Below are positions 35,036 to 42,751 of a DNA stretch of 64,000 bases, piece by piece. Origin of the DNA: Bradyrhizobium sp. sGM-13 (GTDB lineage Bacteria; Pseudomonadota; Alphaproteobacteria; Rhizobiales; Xanthobacteraceae); NCBI RefSeq assembly GCF_018398875.1, contig NZ_JAGWDK010000012.1, forward strand, positions 62,001 through 126,000. Reading direction: 5' to 3'. Positions within the stretch are counted from its first letter, which is position 1, and each line of letters opens with the position of its first letter. A program made the translations under genes and the position numbers. Under the pieces are notes generated by a model. That model ran no database searches. It worked only from the letters and a program-made list of their open reading frames with translations, and had not been told where the DNA came from.

Positions 35036-36637
35036 CTATCTGGCCGGCGGCACGATGAAGACGTTCCAGGCCGTCGCGGGGCCAGCCTTGCCAAGGAAGA
35101 ATCGCCGCGTGGTCATCACCATGCGTTCGGCATTGGCGGCATGGGCCTGCATCCACGCCTCGCATTTTTCCAGCTTCCAGTGGTCGACCTCGCAGATGCC
35201 GATGAAGCCCGATCGCTTCGCCTCCTCGAGCGAGGTCAGGCCGGACGACCACGGCTCGTCCGGCGTCAGCGGCGCCGGATGGTCGGGGCTGTAGAAGGTG
35301 ACAGGCTGGCCGGTAACGGTATAGGCGGCGACCACCGGCCAGCGCGAATAAAACCGCGTGTGCCAGGCCTCCGTCAGTTCGCGGGCGAGTTCGGAACGCG
35401 CCCGATAGGTCGCGCCTGCGGTGCGCTTTTCATCCAGTTCGTAGGCGACGATCCTTGGCGATATCGTCAACACGACGAGCGAGATGACGAGCCAGGTCGC
35501 CGTCAGGTTCAACAGCGCGATTTTCCGGATCCGCACCGCAGGGATCGCGACCAGCGCGAGCGGCATCAGGAAGAACAGCGGGATGCCCCAGTCGGTCTTG
35601 ATGTAGACGTGGAATGTCAGCGCACCCAGCGGCGGACCGATCGCCACGACCGCCTGGACGATCCAGACATTGATCGCCTGCGAAATGTTGACGCCGATAT
35701 TGGCGCCGCGCGAGAAGGCCGGAAATGGCATCAAGCGGAACGGCCGCCACATCAGCGCGATCGCGCCGAGTATCACCGGTGCGGCCAGCAGCGCGAGATT
35801 GTGCCCGACATAGCCCAACGCGAGATCGTCGATCATCGCGCGGTCGGTGAGAGAGTAAGTATCGCCGGCATAGGTGAGCGGGACGAAGTCCACCTGCTTC
35901 AGCCACATGAAGTGCGGGAGCATTGCGACCACGAGCGTGGCAATCGCGACCCATGGCGCCGGCGAACGCAGGAACTGCAAGCGCTGCGGATGGATCAACG
36001 CAGCAAGGCCGACGGCGCCGATCACGGTCAGCGCCCAGTATTTGGTCATCAGCGCCAGCGCACCGGCGAGCCCGAGCCACACGCCCGATTTGACGCTGCG
36101 CTTCTCGAACGCGTCGAGGTAGGCCAGCGCGACGAGCGGCAGCGTGACGAGTTGCAACAGATCCGGATTGTACTTGAAGCCCTTGAAGTTGAAGATCGGA
36201 TAGAGCGCGAGCATCACCACGACGAAGAACGCGCGGCGGCGATCGACCACGCGCAACGCCAATAGCCAGCAGATCACGAGGGAGCAGCCGAGCGTCGTCA
36301 TTGCCAAGGCATAGGTCGCCCAGTCGGTGACCGGAAACAGCATGAACCAGGCGCCGGCGACCCATCCCGACAACGGCGGGTGCTTGCCATAGCCGAGCAG
36401 GAACTTCTGCCCCCAGGCGAACGCTTCGGCGACGTCCATATGGACGTCCTGCCCGGTCTTCAGATTGACCAGGATCAGCGTCCACAGCACGGCGTGGACC
36501 ACGGCAAAGCCGGTCACCAGCCACAGGCCGGCTTTGGGATCACTGGCGCGTGAGGCCAGCCACGCCGCCAGCCGCTGGATCGTGGGGATGCGCCTTCGCG
36601 CGGCCGTGGGCGAAATGGATGCAATCGACATGGCCAT
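35036..36637 (-). CDS. GT39-type membrane glycosyltransferase
   Basis: A 533-residue protein with about ten to twelve membrane helices and the GT39/ArnT/PMT motif HMDVAEAFAWGQKFLLGYGK followed by HPPLSGWV in the first periplasmic loop. Such enzymes transfer a sugar from a polyprenyl-phosphate donor to lipid A, proteins or other acceptors at the outer face of the membrane. Acceptor and sugar are unknown. It is transcribed before the SDR and divergent from lepA. Confidence 0.88.
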   Translation of the reverse strand: MAMSIASISPTAARRRIPTIQRLAAWLASRASDPKAGLWLVTGFAVVHAVLWTLILVNLKTGQDVHMDVAEAFAWGQKFLLGYGKHPPLSGWVAGAWFMLFPVTDWATYALAMTTLGCSLVICWLLALRVVDRRRAFFVVVMLALYPIFNFKGFKYNPDLLQLVTLPLVALAYLDAFEKRSVKSGVWLGLAGALALMTKYWALTVIGAVGLAALIHPQRLQFLRSPAPWVAIATLVVAMLPHFMWLKQVDFVPLTYAGDTYSLTDRAMIDDLALGYVGHNLALLAAPVILGAIALMWRPFRLMPFPAFSRGANIGVNISQAINVWIVQAVVAIGPPLGALTFHVYIKTDWGIPLFFLMPLALVAIPAVRIRKIALLNLTATWLVISLVVLTISPRIVAYELDEKRTAGATYRARSELARELTEAWHTRFYSRWPVVAAYTVTGQPVTFYSPDHPAPLTPDEPWSSGLTSLEEAKRSGFIGICEVDHWKLEKCEAWMQAHAANAERMVMTTRRFFLGKAGPATAWNVFIVPPAR

Positions 36638-36744
36638 TGCCTAGCGTGTTTTCGGCTCAAGTGGAATCAGCTTGGCGTGAAGAAAGCCCCTTAAAATACA
36701 GCAAGATGGTTGCCGCACGGGGACGCGAATGCTATCCCGCGCCC

Positions 36745-38556
36745 ATGACAACTGCGCCCATTTCCAACATCCGCAACTTCTCCATCGTCGCTCACATCGA
36801 CCATGGCAAATCGACGCTGGCCGACCGCCTGATCCAGATGACAGGCGGGCTGTCGGACCGCGAAATGGCGGGCAAGGAACAGGTGCTCGATTCCATGGAT
36901 ATCGAGCGCGAGCGCGGCATCACCATCAAGGCGCAGACGGTGCGGCTGAACTACCGCGCCAAGGACGGCAAGAATTACATCTTCAACCTGATGGACACGC
37001 CCGGCCATGTCGACTTCGCCTACGAAGTCTCGCGATCGCTGGCGGCCTGCGAAGGGTCGCTCCTGGTGGTCGATGCCAGCCAGGGCGTCGAGGCGCAGAC
37101 GCTCGCCAACGTCTATCAGGCGCTCGACAACAATCACGAGATCGTGCCGGTTCTCAACAAGGTTGATCTGCCGGCGGCCGAGCCTGACAAGGTCAAGCAG
37201 CAGATCGAGGACGTGATTGGCATCGATGCCTCGGACGCCGTGATGATCTCGGCCAAGACCGGCTTGGGCGTTCCCGACGTGCTGGAAGCCATCGTGACCC
37301 GGCTGCCGCCGCCGAAGGGCGACCGCGGCGCGCCGCTGAAGGCGCTATTGGTGGATAGCTGGTACGACGTCTATCTCGGCGTCGTCGTGCTGATCCGCGT
37401 CGTCGACGGCACGATGAAGAAGGGCCAGCGCATCCGCATGATGGGTACCAACGCGGCCTATGATGTCGAGCGCGTCGGGTTCTTCACGCCGAAGATGGAG
37501 CAGGTCGACGAGCTCGGCCCCGGCGAAATCGGCTTCATTACCGCGGCGATCAAGGAAGTCGCCGACACGCGCGTGGGCGATACCATCACCGACGACAAGA
37601 AGCCGATCACCGAGATGCTGCCCGGCTTCAAGCCGGCGATCCCGGTGGTGTTCTGCGGGCTGTTCCCGGTCGATGCCAACGATTTCGAAACGCTACGCGC
37701 GGCGATGGGCAAATTGCGGCTCAACGATGCGAGCTTCTCCTACGAAATGGAGACTTCGGCCGCGCTCGGCTTCGGTTTCCGCTGCGGTTTCCTCGGGCTG
37801 CTGCATCTCGAAATCATCCAGGAGCGGCTGTCGCGCGAGTTCGATCTCAACCTGATCGCGACAGCGCCGAGCGTGATCTACAAGATGCACCTCACCGACG
37901 GGCAGGAGATCGAGATCCACAACCCGGTCGACATGCCCGATGTCGTCAAGATCGCCGACATCGAGGAGCCGTGGATCGAGGCCACGATCCTCACGCCGGA
38001 CGAATATCTCGGCAGCGTGCTAAAACTGTGTCAGGACCGACGCGGCGCGCAGAAGGAGCTCACTTACGTCGGCTCCCGCGCGATGGTGAAATATGATTTG
38101 CCGCTCAACGAAGTCGTATTCGATTTCTACGACCGGCTGAAATCCGTCTCGAAAGGCTACGCCTCGTTCGACTATCATCTGACCGACTACAAGGTGGCCG
38201 ACCTCGTCAAGATGCAGATCCTTGTCAACGGCGAGCCGGTCGATGCGTTGTCGATGCTGGTGCACCGGACGCGCGCGGAGGGCCGCGGCCGCGCCATGGT
38301 CGAAAAGATGAAGGAACTGATCCCGCCGCACATGTTCCAGATCCCGATCCAGGCTGCGATCGGCGGCAAGGTGATCGCCCGCGAAACCGTCCGCGCGCTG
38401 CGCAAGGACGTGACCGCCAAATGCTACGGCGGCGACATCACACGCAAACGCAAGCTTCTGGAGAAGCAGAAGGAAGGCAAGAAGAAGATGCGGCAGTTCG
38501 GCAAGGTCGACATCCCGCAGGAAGCGTTTATTGCCGCGCTGAAGGTGGATAGCTGA
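36745..38556 (+). CDS. lepA: elongation factor 4 (LepA), GTPase
   Basis: A ribosomal GTPase that affects assembly and translation under stress. The 603 residues have the G1 motif AHIDHGKSTLADRL, G2 (ERGITIKAQ), G3 DTPGHVDF, G4 NKVD and then the EF4-specific C-terminal region ending in KMRQFGKVDIPQEAFIAALKVD. The ATG at 36745 starts MTTAPISNIRNFSI, the normal LepA N-terminus; the open frame further up is not coding in type. Single-gene unit. Confidence 0.97.
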   Translation: MTTAPISNIRNFSIVAHIDHGKSTLADRLIQMTGGLSDREMAGKEQVLDSMDIERERGITIKAQTVRLNYRAKDGKNYIFNLMDTPGHVDFAYEVSRSLAACEGSLLVVDASQGVEAQTLANVYQALDNNHEIVPVLNKVDLPAAEPDKVKQQIEDVIGIDASDAVMISAKTGLGVPDVLEAIVTRLPPPKGDRGAPLKALLVDSWYDVYLGVVVLIRVVDGTMKKGQRIRMMGTNAAYDVERVGFFTPKMEQVDELGPGEIGFITAAIKEVADTRVGDTITDDKKPITEMLPGFKPAIPVVFCGLFPVDANDFETLRAAMGKLRLNDASFSYEMETSAALGFGFRCGFLGLLHLEIIQERLSREFDLNLIATAPSVIYKMHLTDGQEIEIHNPVDMPDVVKIADIEEPWIEATILTPDEYLGSVLKLCQDRRGAQKELTYVGSRAMVKYDLPLNEVVFDFYDRLKSVSKGYASFDYHLTDYKVADLVKMQILVNGEPVDALSMLVHRTRAEGRGRAMVEKMKELIPPHMFQIPIQAAIGGKVIARETVRALRKDVTAKCYGGDITRKRKLLEKQKEGKKKMRQFGKVDIPQEAFIAALKVDS

Positions 38557-38622
38557 GGCGCCGCTCGCGAAGCACTAACGATCTCGCGTGCCGGGCGCGG
38601 CGCCTCTCCCGACGGGGCCTGG

Positions 38623-38675
38623 ACACAAAATCGCGAAAACAACCCCATGCAAAGTAGAATGGGCCCGGCTCGCAG
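38623..38675. repeat. dispersed 53-base repeat, family D (copy 2)
   Basis: Begins ACACAAAATCGCGAAAACAA and continues as at 21211-21264, ending GGGCCCGGCTCGCAG. It lies between lepA and the mazE gene, in a 230-base gap without another feature. Confidence 0.8.
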
Positions 38676-38793
38676 CGCTCGCGCCGCGCGGAGCGTGCGC
38701 ACTGTACGGCGGCGCGATGGCCGCATGCCGTTGTGGAGCAAGTCCACAATCCAAAGCGTTGAATTTTCGTGCGTAACATTTTACGTATGAAAT

Positions 38794-39027
38794 ATGGCCA
38801 CCCCGAAGAAGGCAAAGCCCCATACCCCGCAGCAGCGCATGGCCGCGCGCCGCGCGCGGTTGCGCGCACAAGGCTTGCGTCCAGTGCAGCATTGGGTTCC
38901 GGATTTGCGGGATCCCAAGGTGCGGGCCGATTTGCGCCGGCAGGCAAGACTGATGGCGCGACACCCGGAAAATGACGCCATCGATTCCTGGAATGAGGCC
39001 GCATACGACTGGAGCGGCTGGAAGTGA
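38794..39027 (+). CDS. MazE-like antitoxin (DUF3018)
   Basis: A 77-residue protein with a Lys/Arg-rich N-terminus (ATPKKAKPHTPQQRMAARRA) and the DUF3018 pattern GLRPVQHWVPDLRDPKVRAD ... DSWNEAAYDWSGW. In complete systems it binds and blocks the MazF-type RNase encoded next to it. Its stop overlaps the toxin's GTG start by 4 bases (GTGA), the usual translational coupling. The partner toxin here carries a frameshift. Confidence 0.9.
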   Translation: MATPKKAKPHTPQQRMAARRARLRAQGLRPVQHWVPDLRDPKVRADLRRQARLMARHPENDAIDSWNEAAYDWSGWK

Positions 39028-39355
39028 AGCGCGGCAGTGTCGTGCTGGTGGTCGTTCCGAGCGAACTGGGACGGGGTCACGGCTCGGCGTAATCGTACAA
39101 GCCGACGAATTCACCAAGGCCTTGTCGACCGCGTTCGTCTGTCCACTCTCGTCCGACGTCCAGGACGGGTTGCTGCTCAGGCCCATTATTGAAGCCAAAC
39201 CTTCGAATGGGCTTCGTCTTCGTTCGCAGATTATGACAGACAAGATGATCGCGCTGCTACAAGATCGTATCCGGATCATCATCGGCCAAATCGATTCCAA
39301 GACATCTGAACAGCTCGATCGTGCGCTGCTCGTCGTCCTCGGTCTCGCGCGGTGA
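39024..39355 (+). pseudogene. MazF/PemK-type toxin gene with a frameshift
   Basis: The GTG start gives KRGSVVLVVVPSELGRG, the normal MazF N-terminus, but the frame then ends at a TAA near 39092. In the next frame the protein continues as GVIVQADEFTKALSTAFVC and runs to LDRALLVVLGLAR at 39355, the usual C-terminus. Adding one G to the GGGG run at 39073-39076 restores a continuous MazF-like chain of about 110 residues. As read, no full toxin would be made. It is a real mutation, a sequencing error, or, less likely, a programmed -1 shift. Confidence 0.85.
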
Positions 39356-39445
39356 CCGCAAGGCCTCGTAGACCTTGCCCTCTCTCGCCGGATAGGCCAC
39401 CATCACCCCGCGCATATAAGCAACAGCACACGCGCGGGGAAACGC

Positions 39446-40681
39446 ATGGGCAAGGCCTCCAGTTTATCCTACGGCTGGGTCGTCGTCGCCGTAGGCGCGC
39501 TGATGACCTGCGTTGCGTTCGGCTCGATGCTATCGTTGGCCGTGTTCCTGCAGCCGATTTCGGAGGCGATGGGATGGTCGCGCAGCGGAGTCTCGGCGGC
39601 GGCAACGATCAACTTTCTCGCCATGGGGCTGTCTGCATTTTTCTGGGGCACGCTATCCGACCGGTTCGGCACCCGCATCGTCGTCCTGTCTGGCACGCTG
39701 CTGCTCGGTGCCGGGCTGATCGGCGCGAGCCAGGCCACCAGCCTGTGGCAATTCCAGTTGGCGTTCGGCGTCTTGATCGGGATTGCGGCCGGCAGTTTCT
39801 ATGCGCCGATGGTCGCGGTGGCGAGCGCCTGGGTCGAACATCGCCGCAGCCTCGCGGTGGCGTTGGTGTCGGCCGGCATGGGCGTTTCGCCGATGACGGT
39901 CGCGCCATTCGCAAGCTATTTGATCACGGCCTACGACTGGCGCATGGCGATGCTGATAATCGGCATCGTCGCCTTGGCGCTGTTGATCCCGGCCTCATTG
40001 CTGGTGCGACGGCCGCCGGAGCCGTCAACGCCTGCTGCCGCCCATGGGACGGGCGCGCCTGACGGGCAGTGGACGGTCGCGCAGGCGCTGCGAACGCCGC
40101 AATTCATCATCCTGGCATCCGCGCATTTCGCCTGCTGCGCGGCGCATTCGGGGCCGATCTTCCATCTGGTGAGCTACGCCATGATCTGCGGCATCGCGCC
40201 GCTGACCGCGGTCACGGTCTACAGCCTCGCCGGCTTCTCCGGCCTCGGCGGCCGTTTGCTGCTCGGCTTGCTGGCTGATCGCTTCGGCGCCAAGCACGTT
40301 CTGGTCGGCGGCCTGTTCGTCCAGGCCTTGGCGATCGCAACCTATCTCGCGGTCGGCCAGCTCGGCGAATTCTACGCCCTGTCGGTTGTCTTCGGCCTCG
40401 CCTATGGCGGCGTAATGCCGCTATACGCCGTGCTGGTGCGCGAATATTTCGGCGTGCGCATCATGGGCAGCATGTTCGGCGCCGTCTCCGCCTTTGCCAG
40501 CCTCGGCATGGCGCTGGGGCCGCTCGCCGGCGGCTGGGTATTCGACGCCTTCCACGGCTATAGCTGGCTCTATGTCGGCTCTTTCACGATCGGCATGGCC
40601 GCCGTCGCCATAGCCTTGAGTTTCCCGTCCGCCAAGCGACCGCCGCAGCCATCGCTCGATCTGGGCCGGGCGGCGGCGTGA
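39446..40681 (+). CDS. MFS transporter
   Basis: A 411-residue membrane protein with about twelve helices and the MFS motif between helices 2 and 3 (WGTLSDRFGTRIVVLSG). A second copy of the loop motif is LLGLLADRFGAKHVLVGG. The family includes importers and exporters of many small molecules; no substrate is evident. It is followed closely by an acyl-CoA dehydrogenase-like flavoprotein on the same strand (39-base gap), so the pair may share a substrate such as an aromatic or organic acid. Confidence 0.92.
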   Translation: MGKASSLSYGWVVVAVGALMTCVAFGSMLSLAVFLQPISEAMGWSRSGVSAAATINFLAMGLSAFFWGTLSDRFGTRIVVLSGTLLLGAGLIGASQATSLWQFQLAFGVLIGIAAGSFYAPMVAVASAWVEHRRSLAVALVSAGMGVSPMTVAPFASYLITAYDWRMAMLIIGIVALALLIPASLLVRRPPEPSTPAAAHGTGAPDGQWTVAQALRTPQFIILASAHFACCAAHSGPIFHLVSYAMICGIAPLTAVTVYSLAGFSGLGGRLLLGLLADRFGAKHVLVGGLFVQALAIATYLAVGQLGEFYALSVVFGLAYGGVMPLYAVLVREYFGVRIMGSMFGAVSAFASLGMALGPLAGGWVFDAFHGYSWLYVGSFTIGMAAVAIALSFPSAKRPPQPSLDLGRAAA

Positions 40682-40720
40682 AACCGAACGCCGCAGCGAA
40701 GAAGAAAACGCGAGGAACGC

Positions 40721-41893
40721 ATGAACAGGCAGCCCGGCATTGACCTTGTGGAACGCGCGCGGGCGCTGGCGCCATTGATCATGCGCGAGGCCGACGAGAT
40801 CGAGCGGACCCGCCGCCTGACTCCAGCGGTGACACAGGCGCTGATCGAGAACGGGCTCTACCGCGCGCTGTTGCCGAAGAGTTTTGGCGGCGCCGAGCTA
40901 CCGCTGGAAACGTTCATGCAGATGCAGGAGGAGGTCGCCAAGGCGGATGCCTCAACCGCATGGTGCCTTGGCCAATGCAGCGTCTGCGCCATGACCGCGG
41001 CCTATCTCGATCCCGATGCTGCCAACGAGATCTTCAACGTTGCACCCGGGATTCTGGCCTGGGGCGCGATCAACCACGAGGTGCAGGCGGTTTCCGGCGG
41101 CTACAAGGCCAGCGCGCGCTGGGATTTTGCTTCCGGCTCGCGGCAGGCAAGCTGGCTCGGCGCCCATGTCCGGGTCGTCGAAGCCGACGGCACCCCGCGG
41201 CGCAAGCCGGACGGTTCGCCGGAGATTCGCACCATCCTGTTTCCGGCAACCAGCGCCACGATGCACGACGTCTGGGACGTGATCGGCCTACGCGGCACCG
41301 GCACCGATTCCTATTCAGTCTACAATCTGTTCATCCCGGAAAAGTTCGCAGCGCTGCGCGACGATCCGGCGGCGCTGCGCGAGAACGGGCCGCTGTACAA
41401 GCTCTCTACCAATATGGTTTTCGGCATGGGTTTTGCGGCGACCTCGCTCGGCGTCGCCCGCGCCACACTCGATGCGGCGATCGACCTTGCCCGGGGCAAG
41501 ACACCGCAAGCGTCAAAGGCGATGCGCGACAACAACGCCGTGCAGGGGCTGATCGGCCGCACCGAGGCGCAACTGCGCGCCACCCGCGCCTATCTCTATG
41601 CCACTGCAGCGGATGTATGGCGTGACCTGTCGCAAGGCGCTGTCATCACCGAAGCCCATCGCGTGGCGCTGCGAATCGCCTCGACATGGACCATCCATCA
41701 ATCGGCCGCCGTGGTCGACACCGCCTATCACATGACCGGCGCAACGGCCGTGTTCAATGCCAACAAGTTCGAGCGCCGCTTTCGCGACATGCACGCCATC
41801 GCGCAGCAGATCCAGGGCCGTGACGCCCATTACGAGGATGCCGGCCGGGCGATCCTCGCGGGCAATCTCGACGCACCGCCGACGACGCGTTGA
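40721..41893 (+). CDS. acyl-CoA dehydrogenase-type flavoprotein (possible monooxygenase component)
   Basis: A 390-residue protein with the acyl-CoA dehydrogenase fold: N-terminal helices (IMREADEIERTRRLTPAVTQ), a middle beta domain (RWDFASGSRQASWLGAHV) and a C-terminal helical domain (AYHMTGATAVF). The sequence looks like the group of flavin-dependent monooxygenases (HsaA/DszC type) rather than a beta-oxidation enzyme, since it lacks the clear catalytic Glu motif of MCAD. Substrate unknown. It follows the MFS gene by 39 bases, with GAGGAA before the ATG. Confidence 0.82.
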   Translation: MNRQPGIDLVERARALAPLIMREADEIERTRRLTPAVTQALIENGLYRALLPKSFGGAELPLETFMQMQEEVAKADASTAWCLGQCSVCAMTAAYLDPDAANEIFNVAPGILAWGAINHEVQAVSGGYKASARWDFASGSRQASWLGAHVRVVEADGTPRRKPDGSPEIRTILFPATSATMHDVWDVIGLRGTGTDSYSVYNLFIPEKFAALRDDPAALRENGPLYKLSTNMVFGMGFAATSLGVARATLDAAIDLARGKTPQASKAMRDNNAVQGLIGRTEAQLRATRAYLYATAADVWRDLSQGAVITEAHRVALRIASTWTIHQSAAVVDTAYHMTGATAVFNANKFERRFRDMHAIAQQIQGRDAHYEDAGRAILAGNLDAPPTTR

Positions 41894-41930
41894 TATAGCG
41901 TGCTAACCGCTCGCAGCCCGCCTCGAATCT

Positions 41931-42046
41931 CGTGTCCCGGACGCGGCGCGGCACGTAGTGACGCGACGCAGAGCCGGGACCCATCGTGCGTCGATGGACC
42001 CCGGCTCAGCAGCGCACCGCTACCGCGCTGCGCAGCGTCCGGGGAA
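41931..42046. repeat. intergenic palindromic repeat, family F
   Basis: GTGTCCCGGACGCGGCGCGG at one end is mirrored by CGCTGCGCAGCGTCCGGGG at the other; GCCGGGACCCATCG and CGATGGACCCCGGC lie inside. It fills the gap between the flavoprotein and DUF1801 genes. Confidence 0.65.
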
Positions 42047-42152
42047 CGGCGACGGCGAGCCCGACGGAGATAGGCATTTCGTTTCCGCTTCCGCCGGCCC
42101 GCATCCTGCTTTAGGTTCTCCAATGGAGCTGGCAGGATGCGCTGACATTGCA

Positions 42153-42620
42153 ATGAAGAAGGCGGCACGGGAGCAAACTGCAAAGCGCATCGCCAAACGG
42201 CCACACGTTGCCACCCGGGACGCTGCGGTGGAGGCGGTCTTCGAAGCCTATCCCAGCCCGGTCAAAGCCAGGCTGCTGGCGCTGCGCCGGCTGATTTTTG
42301 ACACTGCAAGGACCACCGAGGGCGTCGGCCCCCTGGAAGAGACGCTGAAATGGGGGCAGCCGAGCTATCTCACGACCAAGAGCAAGAGCGGCAGCACGAT
42401 CCGGATCGACCAGATGAAGGCGGAAGCCGGCCGCTACGCGGTCTATTTCCACTGCCAGACCGATCTGGTCGAGACCTTTCGCGAGCTCTATCCGGAACTG
42501 CGCTACGGCGGCAACCGCAGCATTCTGCTCGACGCCGGTGACAAACTCCCCGAGGCCGCGCTGCGCCACTGCGTGGCGCTGGCGCTGACGTATCATGCGA
42601 GGAAGCGGAAGGGGAGATGA
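42153..42620 (+). CDS. DUF1801-family protein
   Basis: A 155-residue (from ATG 42153) cytosolic protein of the DUF1801/YdhG-like group. The typical core is present: LRRLIFDTA ... VGPLEETLKWGQPSYLT ... YAVYFHCQ ... YPELRYGGNRSILLD. The family has no firm function. An in-frame ATG at 42123 would add ten residues. The gene is preceded by a family F repeat and followed by family G. Confidence 0.82.
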   Translation: MKKAAREQTAKRIAKRPHVATRDAAVEAVFEAYPSPVKARLLALRRLIFDTARTTEGVGPLEETLKWGQPSYLTTKSKSGSTIRIDQMKAEAGRYAVYFHCQTDLVETFRELYPELRYGGNRSILLDAGDKLPEAALRHCVALALTYHARKRKGR

Positions 42621-42747
42621 CGGTCATTCCGGGATGGTGCGTCAGCACCAGACCTCAGATGCGCCGTTGCGCATCGGGGAATCTCGAGATTCTCAGGTGC
42701 GCAAGTGCGCACCATAGTTCGATGCTTCGCATCGCCCCGGAATGACG
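42621..42747. repeat. intergenic palindromic repeat, family G
   Basis: The arms CGGTCATTCCGGGATGGTGC and GCATCGCCCCGGAATGACG face each other; GTGCGCAAGTGCGCAC and GATGCTTCGCATC make internal hairpins, the last similar to one in family B. It separates the convergent DUF1801 and GGDEF/EAL genes. Confidence 0.65.
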
Positions 42748-42751
42748 ATCC

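Noticed and set aside
39024..39100. Programmed -1 frameshift in mazF
   Set aside because: No heptamer slippery sequence or following pseudoknot is evident at the GGGG run; a simple deletion or sequencing error is more likely.
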